DNA of 64,000 bases, from the NCBI RefSeq assembly GCF_023517795.1, contig NZ_CP082928.1, positions 1,364,001-1,428,000 of the forward strand, in the 5' to 3' direction. The translations under genes were made by a program, and so were the position numbers. Under the pieces are notes generated by a model. The model was not told the origin of the DNA. It ran no database searches and worked only from the letters and a program-made list of their open reading frames with translations. This DNA comes from Pseudomonas fulva. GTDB lineage: Bacteria > Pseudomonadota > Gammaproteobacteria > Pseudomonadales > Pseudomonadaceae. Position 1 is the first letter of the stretch. Each line of letters opens with the position of its first letter. Below, one piece after another: positions 46,353-54,164 of the stretch.

Positions 46353-46370
46353 GAGCAGAATCCGTGCCAA
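46353..46370 (-). promoter_or_regulatory. Sigma-54 promoter of pilA
   Basis: On the minus strand TTGGCACGGATTCTGCTC gives the -24 GG and -12 GC with correct 10-bp separation (consensus TGGCAC-N5-TTGC). The start of transcription is expected near 46343, about 37 bases before the pilA ATG. PilR/RpoN control of pilA is known in Pseudomonas. Confidence 0.85.
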
Positions 46371-46563
46371 CAAATGCCAAGTGATTAAATCTGAAAACTT
46401 CGGTGAATTGCGTCACAGGCAAGCCTCCCACACGGCTTTGACTCAGCCTTCACCTCGCGCCTTCATGCGCACCTTATGACATTTTTCGTCACTCTGAAGC
46501 TTGCAGTTTGGCAGCCCCAATCATCTGCGCTATAACGCACCCATTCGAAGACGTGAGGTGCCC

Positions 46564-48264
46564 ATGAGCGAAAATATTCCCCTTTCCGGCTTGGCCAAGC
46601 AGGTAGTGCTGGCTGAATTGCTGGATGAGAAGGCCGCTCAACAGGCGCAGTTGCAAGCCAAACGCAACAAGTTGTCGCTGGTGCACTATCTGGCGCAAAA
46701 CAAGCTTGTTAAAAGTCGTGCGCTGGCGGAGCTGACGGCGGATCAATTCGGTATCGCCTATTTCGACCTCAGCGCCTTGGATAAGGATAGCCAACCCAAG
46801 GATTTGGTTAGCGAAAAACTCGTTCGTCAGCATAGAGCCCTTCCGCTATGGCGCCGCGGCAACAAGTTGTTTGTTGGAATCTCAGATCCCTCCAATCACC
46901 AGGCAGTAACCGACATCCAGTTCAGCACGGGGCTTTCCACAGAAGCACTCCTGGTCGAAGACGATAAGCTTGGCGATGCCATAGACAAGTTTTTCGATAC
47001 GGGCCACAGCGGCCTGGAAGACCTTGGCGACGTTGATCTCGACGGCCTCGAAACCGAATCTGTCGATGACGACAAGAGGCCAGACGGCGGCCAGGATGCC
47101 GACGATGCACCTGTCGTGCGCTTCGTCAACAAGATGCTGCTGGATGCCATAAAAGGCGGCTCATCCGATCTTCACTTCGAACCCTACGAAAAAGCCTATC
47201 GCGTACGTTTTCGTACCGACGGCATCCTGCATGAAACGGCACGTCCTCCCATTCAACTGGCACCCCGTATCGCCGCACGCCTGAAGGTCATGGCTGGCCT
47301 GGACATTTCCGAGCGGCGCAAACCGCAGGATGGCCGTATCAAGATGAGGATATCCAAGAGCAAATCAATCGACTTTCGCGTCAACACTCTACCCACGCTT
47401 TGGGGCGAAAAAATCGTGATGCGGATCCTCGACTCTGCCAGCGCCCAGATGGGGATTGATGCACTTGGCTACGAAGAAAGCCAGAAGGATCTGTACCTGA
47501 CAGCCTTGAAGCAGCCACAAGGAATGATTCTGGTGACAGGCCCAACCGGCTCAGGCAAAACCGTGTCCCTTTACACCGGCCTGAACATTCTCAACACGCC
47601 GGACGTGAACATCTCTACAGCTGAAGACCCCGTTGAAATCAATCTGGAAGGCATCAACCAGGTCAACGTGAACCCCAAGCAGGGCATGGACTTTACCCAG
47701 GCATTACGCGCTTTTCTGCGCCAGGACCCAGACATCATCATGGTGGGCGAGATTCGTGACTTGGACACCGCCTCGATTGCCATCAAGGCGGCGCAAACAG
47801 GCCATATGGTCATGTCGACCCTGCACACCAACAGCGCCGCGGAAACCCTCACACGCTTGCGCAACATGGGCGTGCCGTCGTTCAACATTGCGACATCCGT
47901 CAACCTGATCATTGCTCAACGGCTGGCGCGCAAGCTATGCGCATCCTGCAAAAAGGAAGTCGATATTCCGCCAGAAGCACTTCTGGAGGAAGGCTTTCCC
48001 GAAAACAAGATCGGCACTTTCAAGCTTTACGGACCGGTAGGCTGTGAAAACTGCAAGAACGGCTATAAAGGCCGTGTCGGTATTTATGAAGTGGTTAAAA
48101 ACACGCCTAGTCTGCAGCGGATTATCATGGAGGAAGGCAACTCCATCGACATTGCCACGCAAATGCGTAAAGACGGCTTTAACGACCTGCGTACCTCGGC
48201 CCTGCTAAAGGCCATGCAAGGCGTGACCAGCCTTGAGGAAGTCAACCGCGTGACCAAGGATTAA
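46564..48264 (+). CDS. pilB: Type IV pilus extension ATPase
   Basis: 566 residues from ATG 46564 with GAGGTG upstream; an earlier in-frame start would lie in the promoter. The N-terminal MshEN-like region precedes the secretion ATPase core: Walker A GPTGSGKT (about residues 326-333), Asp box, Walker B DPDIIMVGEIRD and a four-cysteine zinc motif CASCKK...CENCKNG near residues 460-500. It powers pilus polymerisation at the inner membrane. First of pilB-pilC-pilD, next to the divergent pilA unit. Confidence 0.96.
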   Translation: MSENIPLSGLAKQVVLAELLDEKAAQQAQLQAKRNKLSLVHYLAQNKLVKSRALAELTADQFGIAYFDLSALDKDSQPKDLVSEKLVRQHRALPLWRRGNKLFVGISDPSNHQAVTDIQFSTGLSTEALLVEDDKLGDAIDKFFDTGHSGLEDLGDVDLDGLETESVDDDKRPDGGQDADDAPVVRFVNKMLLDAIKGGSSDLHFEPYEKAYRVRFRTDGILHETARPPIQLAPRIAARLKVMAGLDISERRKPQDGRIKMRISKSKSIDFRVNTLPTLWGEKIVMRILDSASAQMGIDALGYEESQKDLYLTALKQPQGMILVTGPTGSGKTVSLYTGLNILNTPDVNISTAEDPVEINLEGINQVNVNPKQGMDFTQALRAFLRQDPDIIMVGEIRDLDTASIAIKAAQTGHMVMSTLHTNSAAETLTRLRNMGVPSFNIATSVNLIIAQRLARKLCASCKKEVDIPPEALLEEGFPENKIGTFKLYGPVGCENCKNGYKGRVGIYEVVKNTPSLQRIIMEEGNSIDIATQMRKDGFNDLRTSALLKAMQGVTSLEEVNRVTKD

Positions 48265-48266
48265 CC

Positions 48267-49487
48267 ATGGCAGCAGCAAAGGCAGCGAAGACCAGCACAT
48301 TTGTCTGGGAGGGCAAGGACCGTAAGGGATCGGTCGTCAAAGGAGAGCTCAGCGGGCAAAATCCTGCCTTGATCAAGGCCCACCTGCGCAAACAGGGTAT
48401 CAATCCTACCAAAGTGCGCAAGAAAGGCATGTCACTGCTCGGTGGCGGCAAAAAAATCAAACCCATGGATATAGCCCTCTTCGCTCGACAGATGGCAACC
48501 ATGATGAAAGCGGGCGTGCCGCTATTGCAGTCCTTTGACATCATTGCTGACGGTGTTGAAAAACCGAGCATGCGTAAGCTAGTGGATGAGCTCAAACAGC
48601 ATGTAGCTGCGGGTAATAGTTTCGCGGACGCATTGCGCACAAAACCTGAATACTTCGACAACCTTTTTTGTAATCTTGTGGAAGCAGGTGAACAAGCAGG
48701 TGCCCTGGAGAATCTCCTGGATCGTGTAGCAACTTATAAAGAAAAGACAGAGGCGCTCAAGGCCAAAATCAAGAAAGCGATGAACTATCCAATCGCAGTG
48801 GTTGCGGTTGCAATCATTGTTACTTGTATTCTACTCATCAAAGTAGTGCCTCAATTCCAAGAGTTATTTTCTGGCTTCGGCGCAGAATTACCTGCATTTA
48901 CATTATTTGTGATCGGGATCTCTGAGGGGCTACAAGAGTGGTGGTTTATCGTACTGATAGCACTGATTGCTGCTGGGTACGCATTCACTCAAGCTAAGCG
49001 TCGCTCCGAAAAATTCCGAGACTGGCTGGACAGAACAGTCCTAAAAGCCCCAATTATTGGCAATATTATCTATAAATCCTCTATCGCTCGATATGCGCGC
49101 ACGCTGTCCACGACCTTTTCCGCTGGCGTGCCTTTGGTGGAAGCTTTGGATTCGGTGGCTGGTGCTACTGGTAACGTCGTTTTTAGAAATGCAGTTTTCA
49201 AGATCAAGCAAGACGTAACCAGCGGTATGCAGCTGAATTTCTCGATGCGCTCTACGAATGTCTTTCCCTCGATGGCAATTCAGATGACAGCTATTGGCGA
49301 GGAGTCCGGCGCGCTGGACTCAATGCTCGACAAGGTTGCCAGCTACTACGAAGCAGAGGTGGACAACGCTGTGGATGGCCTTACAGCGCTGATGGAGCCC
49401 CTGATCATGTCAGTACTTGGCGTCCTCGTCGGCGGCCTGATCATCGCCATGTACCTTCCGATCTTCCAGCTCGGCTCCGTTGTCTAG
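48267..49487 (+). CDS. pilC: Type IV pilus inner-membrane platform protein
   Basis: 406 residues. Two repeated GspF-type domains: the first with DIALFARQMATMMKAGVPLLQSFD (about residues 70-95), the second with IARYARTLSTTFSAGVPLVEALD (about 270-295). Three membrane helices, including IAVVAVAIIVTCILLIKVV and the C-terminal LIMSVLGVLVGGLIIAMYLP. It couples PilB motion to pilin insertion. Codon use is AT-richer in the middle third than in pilB or pilD, perhaps from recombination with the pilin island. Confidence 0.95.
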   Translation: MAAAKAAKTSTFVWEGKDRKGSVVKGELSGQNPALIKAHLRKQGINPTKVRKKGMSLLGGGKKIKPMDIALFARQMATMMKAGVPLLQSFDIIADGVEKPSMRKLVDELKQHVAAGNSFADALRTKPEYFDNLFCNLVEAGEQAGALENLLDRVATYKEKTEALKAKIKKAMNYPIAVVAVAIIVTCILLIKVVPQFQELFSGFGAELPAFTLFVIGISEGLQEWWFIVLIALIAAGYAFTQAKRRSEKFRDWLDRTVLKAPIIGNIIYKSSIARYARTLSTTFSAGVPLVEALDSVAGATGNVVFRNAVFKIKQDVTSGMQLNFSMRSTNVFPSMAIQMTAIGEESGALDSMLDKVASYYEAEVDNAVDGLTALMEPLIMSVLGVLVGGLIIAMYLPIFQLGSVV

Positions 49488-49490
49488 CTC

Positions 49491-50363
49491 ATGACCATAT
49501 ACGATTTCCTGGCCGGCAATACGCCGGCCCTTGTTTTCTGCGCGCTGATCATCGGCCTGCTGGTCGGCAGCTTCCTCAATGTGGTGATCCACCGCCTGCC
49601 AAAGATGATGCTGCGCGACTGGCGAATCCAGGCGCGCGAAGTACTAGAGTTCCCCCCTGAGCCTGCCGAGGAAACCTACAACCTGGTACTCCCCCACTCC
49701 AGCTGCCCCCATTGCCAGCATGAAATCCGCCCTTGGGAAAACATCCCGGTCATCAGCTATCTGTTTCTGCGCGGCAAATGCGCCGGTTGCAAGGCGAAGA
49801 TCAGCCTACGCTATCCACTGGTCGAGCTGAGCTGCGGCCTGATCTCAGCCTACGTCGCTTGGCACTTCGGCTTCGGCTGGCAAGCGGCGGGCATGCTGGT
49901 GCTGGCCTGGGGCCTACTGGCGATGAGCCTGATCGATGCCGATCACCAATTGCTGCCGGACGCGCTGGTATTACCGCTGCTGTGGCTGGGTTTGATCGGC
50001 AATAATTTTGGGCTGTTTACCAGCCTGGAAGATGCTCTATGGGGCGCTGTGGCGGGCTACCTAAGTCTGTGGTCGGTGTTCTGGCTGTTCAAGCTTGTGA
50101 CCGGCAAGGAAGGCATGGGTTATGGCGACTTCAAGCTGCTCGCCATGCTCGGCGCCTGGGGTGGCTGGCAGATTCTGCCGCTGACCATTCTGCTGTCTTC
50201 GGTGGTCGGCGCCGTGCTCGGGGTGATCATGCTGCGCCTGCGTGACGCCAGCACCAGCACGCCGATTCCTTTTGGCCCGTACCTGGCCATTGCCGGATTT
50301 ATCGCGCTGCTCTGGGGCAAGCAGATTACCGAAGGTTATCTGCGCTTCGCGGGTTTCAACTGA
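49491..50363 (+). CDS. pilD: Prepilin peptidase and N-methyltransferase
   Basis: 290 residues. The N-terminal methyltransferase loop has the paired CPHC and CAGC zinc ligands (about residues 65-105). The aspartic protease residues are in SLIDADHQLLPD (about residues 144-155) and the GYGDFKLL motif (about 205-212). Eight membrane helices. It cleaves the PilA leader before Phe1 and methylates that residue. It follows pilC by 3 bp. Confidence 0.96.
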   Translation: MTIYDFLAGNTPALVFCALIIGLLVGSFLNVVIHRLPKMMLRDWRIQAREVLEFPPEPAEETYNLVLPHSSCPHCQHEIRPWENIPVISYLFLRGKCAGCKAKISLRYPLVELSCGLISAYVAWHFGFGWQAAGMLVLAWGLLAMSLIDADHQLLPDALVLPLLWLGLIGNNFGLFTSLEDALWGAVAGYLSLWSVFWLFKLVTGKEGMGYGDFKLLAMLGAWGGWQILPLTILLSSVVGAVLGVIMLRLRDASTSTPIPFGPYLAIAGFIALLWGKQITEGYLRFAGFN

Positions 50364-50471
50364 CACGTCCCAGTGGCCCTGACGTTTAATCCTGTCTACG
50401 GTCGCCCTGATTCGCCACACATGCCCGACTCCCTTACAATCCGCCCCTGATTTTCTGAGGGGCAGTTGACC

Positions 50472-51080
50472 ATGAAACCCTGGACGCTCGGGCTTACCGG
50501 CGGTATCGGCAGTGGCAAAAGTGCCGTGGCCGCGCAATTCGCCGCGCTGGGCGTCGACGTGATCGACTCGGACCAGGCCGCTCGCTGGGTCGTGGAACCT
50601 GGTCGCCCGGCACTGGCAGCGATAGCCGAGCACTTCGGCGATCAGGTCCTGCAAGCAGACGGGCATTTGAACCGCCCAGCACTGCGCGAACTGATCTTCC
50701 AATCGCCTGCAGAACGCAGCTGGCTGGAGGGACTGCTGCATCCGCTGATCGCCGCGGAAACCGCGCAGTTTCTGGCCAATGCCAAGTCGCCCTACGCCAT
50801 CACGGTCTCGCCCCTGCTGATCGAGTCCGGCCAGTACAAGCTGGCGCAGCGCATCCTGGTGGTCGATGTACCCGAGCAGCTGCAGATCGAGCGCACCATG
50901 CAGCGTGATCGGTTGTCTGCCGAACAGGTGCACGCGATCATGGCCGCCCAGGCCACCCGCGCGGCCCGCCTGAGCCATGCCGACGACGTACTGGTAAACG
51001 ACCGTGACCTGGCCTGGGTCAAACAGGAGGTCGAACGCCTGCATGCCTTTTACCTGACCTTGAACGGAGGCCAACCATGA
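50472..51080 (+). CDS. coaE: Dephospho-CoA kinase
   Basis: 202 residues from ATG 50472 (GAGGGG upstream). P-loop GGIGSGKS (about residues 9-16), then VIDSDQAAR and the LID/CoA region HPLIAAE. Last step of coenzyme A synthesis, phosphorylating the 3'-hydroxyl of dephospho-CoA. Overlaps yacG by ATGA; pilD-coaE-yacG is a conserved Pseudomonas order. Confidence 0.96.
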   Translation: MKPWTLGLTGGIGSGKSAVAAQFAALGVDVIDSDQAARWVVEPGRPALAAIAEHFGDQVLQADGHLNRPALRELIFQSPAERSWLEGLLHPLIAAETAQFLANAKSPYAITVSPLLIESGQYKLAQRILVVDVPEQLQIERTMQRDRLSAEQVHAIMAAQATRAARLSHADDVLVNDRDLAWVKQEVERLHAFYLTLNGGQP

Positions 51081-51277
51081 CCACACCTACTCTCGTCGCC
51101 TGCCCAACCTGTGCAGCGCCCGTGGAATGGGGCCCGCAGAGCCCGAGCCGGCCGTTCTGCTCCGAGCGCTGCAAGCTGATCGACCTGGGCGCCTGGGCCT
51201 CGGAAGAACATGCGATCCCGGGCAACCCGCTCGAGGACGATCTGTTCTCCGACGACCTGCCGCCCAGCCGGCACTGA
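51077..51277 (+). CDS. yacG: DNA gyrase inhibitor / zinc protein YacG
   Basis: 66 residues. Four zinc-binding cysteines as CPTC (about residues 9-12) and FCSERC (about 28-33), then [12 protein letters not shown], the conserved core. The acidic C-terminal tail ([10 protein letters not shown]) is typical. E. coli YacG binds GyrB and inhibits gyrase. Translationally coupled to coaE. Confidence 0.95.
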   Translation: MTTPTLVACPTCAAPVEWGPQSPSRPFCSERCKLIDLGAWASEEHAIPGNPLEDDLFSDDLPPSRH

Positions 51278-51316
51278 GCCACAGTTCCTTGTCCCCGGTG
51301 ACGGCGGAACCACGCC

Positions 51317-51844
51317 TTGAGGCCTGACACCTATCCGGCCAGCCCTTTCCAGGCACTTATCGCCGCTGTGCCGCAGCAGGGCCAAGTGCGCTGGATCGGC
51401 GTGCGACCTGAAAGGCTTGGCGAAATGCTGATCCTCGATGCGGTCGAGGCTCGCCGTGAAGCGGGCCTGACCGGCGACCATGCTCGCCCCGGCCCGCGCA
51501 ATGCACGCCAGGTCACGCTGATCCAGTGGGAGCACCTGGCCGTGATCAGCGCCCTGCTTGGCCGCGACCCCGCGCATGGGATAACGCCTGAGGATCTCAG
51601 GCGCAATATCGCCATCAGCGGCATCAATCTGTTCAGCCTCAAGGGCCGGCGCTTCCGCATCGGCCAGGCGATCCTGGAAACCACCGGCTGGTGCCAGCCC
51701 TGTGCCAAGCTCGAACAGCGCCTGGGCCTGGGCACGTTCCAGGCCGTTCGCGGCCATGGCGGGATTACCGCGCGGGTGATTCACAGCGGAATCATCCGCC
51801 TGGGCGACTCGCTCGAGGTCGAGCCGCTGGAGCAGCTGCAATAG
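51317..51844 (+). CDS. MOSC domain protein
   Basis: 175 residues. The only usable start after the upstream in-frame stop (51299) is TTG 51317, preceded by CGGAAC. The MOSC core is evident: GLTGDHARPGPRNARQVTLIQWEHL, LRRNIAISGINLFSLKGRRFRIG and the conserved cysteine segment ETTGWCQPCAKLE. MOSC proteins carry a sulfur or bind molybdenum cofactor and act on sulfur or N-hydroxylated compounds. No partner domain here. It is near yacG but without overlap; function in this organism is unknown. Confidence 0.85.
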   Translation: MRPDTYPASPFQALIAAVPQQGQVRWIGVRPERLGEMLILDAVEARREAGLTGDHARPGPRNARQVTLIQWEHLAVISALLGRDPAHGITPEDLRRNIAISGINLFSLKGRRFRIGQAILETTGWCQPCAKLEQRLGLGTFQAVRGHGGITARVIHSGIIRLGDSLEVEPLEQLQ

Positions 51845-52086
51845 CCACGCCCTCGCTCCCGGTGCGCGCCACACTGTTAGAATGGGCGAACGCATTGCTG
51901 ACGAATTGAACCCAGGCGGCCGGCTTTCTGTCGATGAGTTGACGCAACGCACGCAGCCTCGATGCAGCACCACCCGATTTCTGACGCGCAGGCACCCGCC
52001 TGCGCCGATTGGCACATGAGTCGCCCGGCGCTGGAGCTTGGCTCGCCCGGACTCGCCACCGATTTCCTAGCCTTGTGAGACTCACC

Positions 52087-53385
52087 ATGACCCATCGAAT
52101 CGTTATTGTCGGCGGTGGCGCCGGCGGCCTGGAGCTGGCTACCCGCCTGGGCCAGAAACTCGGCAAGCGCGGCAAGGCGCACATCACCCTCGCCGACGCC
52201 AACCTCACCCATATCTGGAAGCCGCTGCTCCACGAAGTAGCCGCCGGCTCGCTGAACTCCACGGAGAACGAGCTGAATTACGTGGCCCAGGCGAAATGGA
52301 ACCACTTCGAATTCCAGCTCGGCCGCATGAGCGGGCTGGATCGCGAACGCAAGACCATTCAGTTGGCCGCCACCCTGGACGAAGAGAACCGCGAACTGGT
52401 GCCCGCCCGCGAACTGCCCTACGACACGCTGGTGATCGCGGTGGGCAGCACCACCAACGATTTCGGCACCGAAGGCGCGGCCAACCACTGCATCTTCCTC
52501 GACACCCGGGAGCAGGCCGAGCGCTTCCATCGCAAGCTGCTCAGCCACTACCTACGCGCCCACGCAGGCAACGGTGACAATGACCAGATCAGCGTCGCCA
52601 TCGTCGGCGCCGGCGCCACTGGGGTCGAGCTGGCTGCCGAGCTGCACCACGCCGCGCGGGAACTGGCGGCCTACGGCCTGGACCGCATTCGCCCGGAGAA
52701 CATGCGCATCAGCCTGGTCGAAGCCGGGCCGCGGGTGCTGCCTGCCCTGCCGGAGCGCATCAGCGCGCCCGTGCACAGGACCCTGGAAAAACTCGGCGTG
52801 AACGTCATGACCGGCGCCGCGGTGAAAGAGGTCACCGCCGAGGGGCTGGTGCTGGCCAACGGCGAAACCATTCCCGCCAGCCTCAAGGTCTGGGCGGCCG
52901 GCATTCGCGCGCCGGCCTTTCTCAAGGAGCTGGACGGCCTGGAAAGCAACCGCATCAACCAGTTGGTCGTCACCAGTACCCTACAGACCACGCGCGACGA
53001 AAACATCTTCGCCTTTGGCGACTGCGCTGCCTGCCCGATGGGTGACGGCAGCGAGCGTAACGTGCCACCGCGCGCCCAGGCCGCCCACCAGCAGGCTTCG
53101 CTGCTGGTCAAATCGCTCGCCCTGCGGCTGCAGAACCAGCCACTGCCGAGCTACACCTACAAGGATTACGGCTCGCTGATCTCGCTGTCGAGCTTCAGCG
53201 CCGTCGGCAATCTGATGGGCAACCTGATGGGCAGTGTGAAGCTGGAGGGCTGGTTGGCGCGGATGTTCTACGTCTCGTTGTATCGCATGCACCAGATGGC
53301 GCTGTACGGCCCCTTCCGCACGCTGCTGCTGATGCTCAGCGACCGTATTGGACGCAGTACCGATCCGCGCCTGAAGCTGCATTAA
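52087..53385 (+). CDS. ndh: Type II NADH dehydrogenase
   Basis: 432 residues from ATG 52087; the open frame extends upstream but without family sequence. The FAD dinucleotide fold is IVIVGGGAGGLELATRLGQ (residues 5-23) and the NADH fold is VAIVGAGATGVELAAELHH (about residues 169-187). FAFGDCAACP binds FAD near residue 315. The C-terminal amphipathic region (LMGNLMGSVKLEGWLARMFYVSLYRMHQ) anchors it to the membrane. It oxidises NADH and reduces quinone without pumping protons. Confidence 0.94.
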   Translation: MTHRIVIVGGGAGGLELATRLGQKLGKRGKAHITLADANLTHIWKPLLHEVAAGSLNSTENELNYVAQAKWNHFEFQLGRMSGLDRERKTIQLAATLDEENRELVPARELPYDTLVIAVGSTTNDFGTEGAANHCIFLDTREQAERFHRKLLSHYLRAHAGNGDNDQISVAIVGAGATGVELAAELHHAARELAAYGLDRIRPENMRISLVEAGPRVLPALPERISAPVHRTLEKLGVNVMTGAAVKEVTAEGLVLANGETIPASLKVWAAGIRAPAFLKELDGLESNRINQLVVTSTLQTTRDENIFAFGDCAACPMGDGSERNVPPRAQAAHQQASLLVKSLALRLQNQPLPSYTYKDYGSLISLSSFSAVGNLMGNLMGSVKLEGWLARMFYVSLYRMHQMALYGPFRTLLLMLSDRIGRSTDPRLKLH

Positions 53386-53518
53386 CTCTGGAGGCTGCCG
53401 AGGAGCATGCTCGGCGCTCTGACGGGAGAATGGCACGCTGCTGATCGAGCCACGCGGCGAAGGCGTCGGTGATTGATGGGTTTCACCTGCGCCGCCCGCC
53501 CCATCCTACAACTGCAAA

Positions 53519-53573
53519 CATGTGGGAGCGGGCCACGCCCGCGATTTCGCGCGCATGGCGCGCTCCCACAAAG
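53519..53573. repeat. REP-type hairpin
   Basis: TGTGGGAGCGGGCCACGCCCGCG... pairs with ...GCGCATGGCGCGCTCCCACA. The arms carry the GTGGGAGCG/CGCTCCCAC signature also seen at 26984-27054. The remaining part of the 53386-53731 gap shows only the tRNA terminator. Confidence 0.8.
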
Positions 53574-53684
53574 GGCGCGCCGATCCCCTGACCACGCAGG
53601 GTTTGTCAGGCCGCGCGGGTGAAAACCACCGCCAGCCAAGCTCCGCAGTGCTGCGCGTAACATACAAACCAGAACCCAGAAAGC

Positions 53685-53709
53685 AAAAAACCCGCCTTTT
53701 GGCGGGTTC
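53685..53709 (-). terminator. Terminator of the tRNA operon
   Basis: On the minus strand AACCCGCC-aaaa-GGCGGGTT followed by T residues, about 25 bp beyond the last tRNA gene. Confidence 0.88.
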
Positions 53710-53731
53710 TTTACTCAAGCAGTGCTTGAAA

Positions 53732-53807
53732 TGGTGGGTCGTGTAGGATTCGAACCTACGACCAATTGGTTAAAAGCCAACTGCTCTACCAACTGAGCTA
53801 ACGACCC
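53732..53807 (-). tRNA. tRNA-Lys (anticodon TTT)
   Basis: 76 nt, reading GGGTCGTTAGCTCAGTTGG at the 5' end, anticodon loop CTTTTAA and T-loop GGTTCGAATCC, with CCA encoded (TGGTGGG on the plus strand). Last of three tandem tRNA genes. Confidence 0.97.
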
Positions 53808-53812
53808 AAATA

Positions 53813-53889
53813 TGGTCGGGGTGAGGGGATTCGAACTCCTGACATCCTGCTCCCAAAGCAGGCGCGCTACCGGACTGCGCTACACCCCG
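53813..53889 (-). tRNA. tRNA-Pro (anticodon TGG)
   Basis: 77 nt, 5' CGGGGTGTAGCGCAGTCCGG, anticodon loop with TGG, T-loop AGTTCGAATCC and encoded CCA. Middle gene of the cluster. Confidence 0.97.
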
Positions 53890-53898
53890 AGGAAAGAT

Positions 53899-53974
53899 TG
53901 GCTCCGCGACCTGGACTCGAACCAGGGACCCAATGATTAACAGTCATTTGCTCTACCGACTGAGCTATCGCGGA
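53899..53974 (-). tRNA. tRNA-Asn (anticodon GTT)
   Basis: 76 nt, 5' TCCGCGATAGCTCAGTCGG, anticodon loop CTGTTAA, T-loop GGTTCGAGTCC and encoded CCA. First gene of the Asn-Pro-Lys transcript; the promoter should lie in the AT-rich stretch 53985-54080. Confidence 0.97.
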
Positions 53975-54164
53975 ACTATGCTCTTTCTTTTCTCTGTTTG
54001 CGTTGCCGCTGCAGAGGCGCGCCATTTTACGGTTTCGCAAACTGCTGTCAACCCCCTAAATTGCTTTTATGACAATGCTTTGCGAACGGGGGGTCATTTG
54101 ATTTAACTTCGAGGCATACCTGCACAGCCTGGCGCACCGCTCCAGGCCTTAATCAGGATCACCG

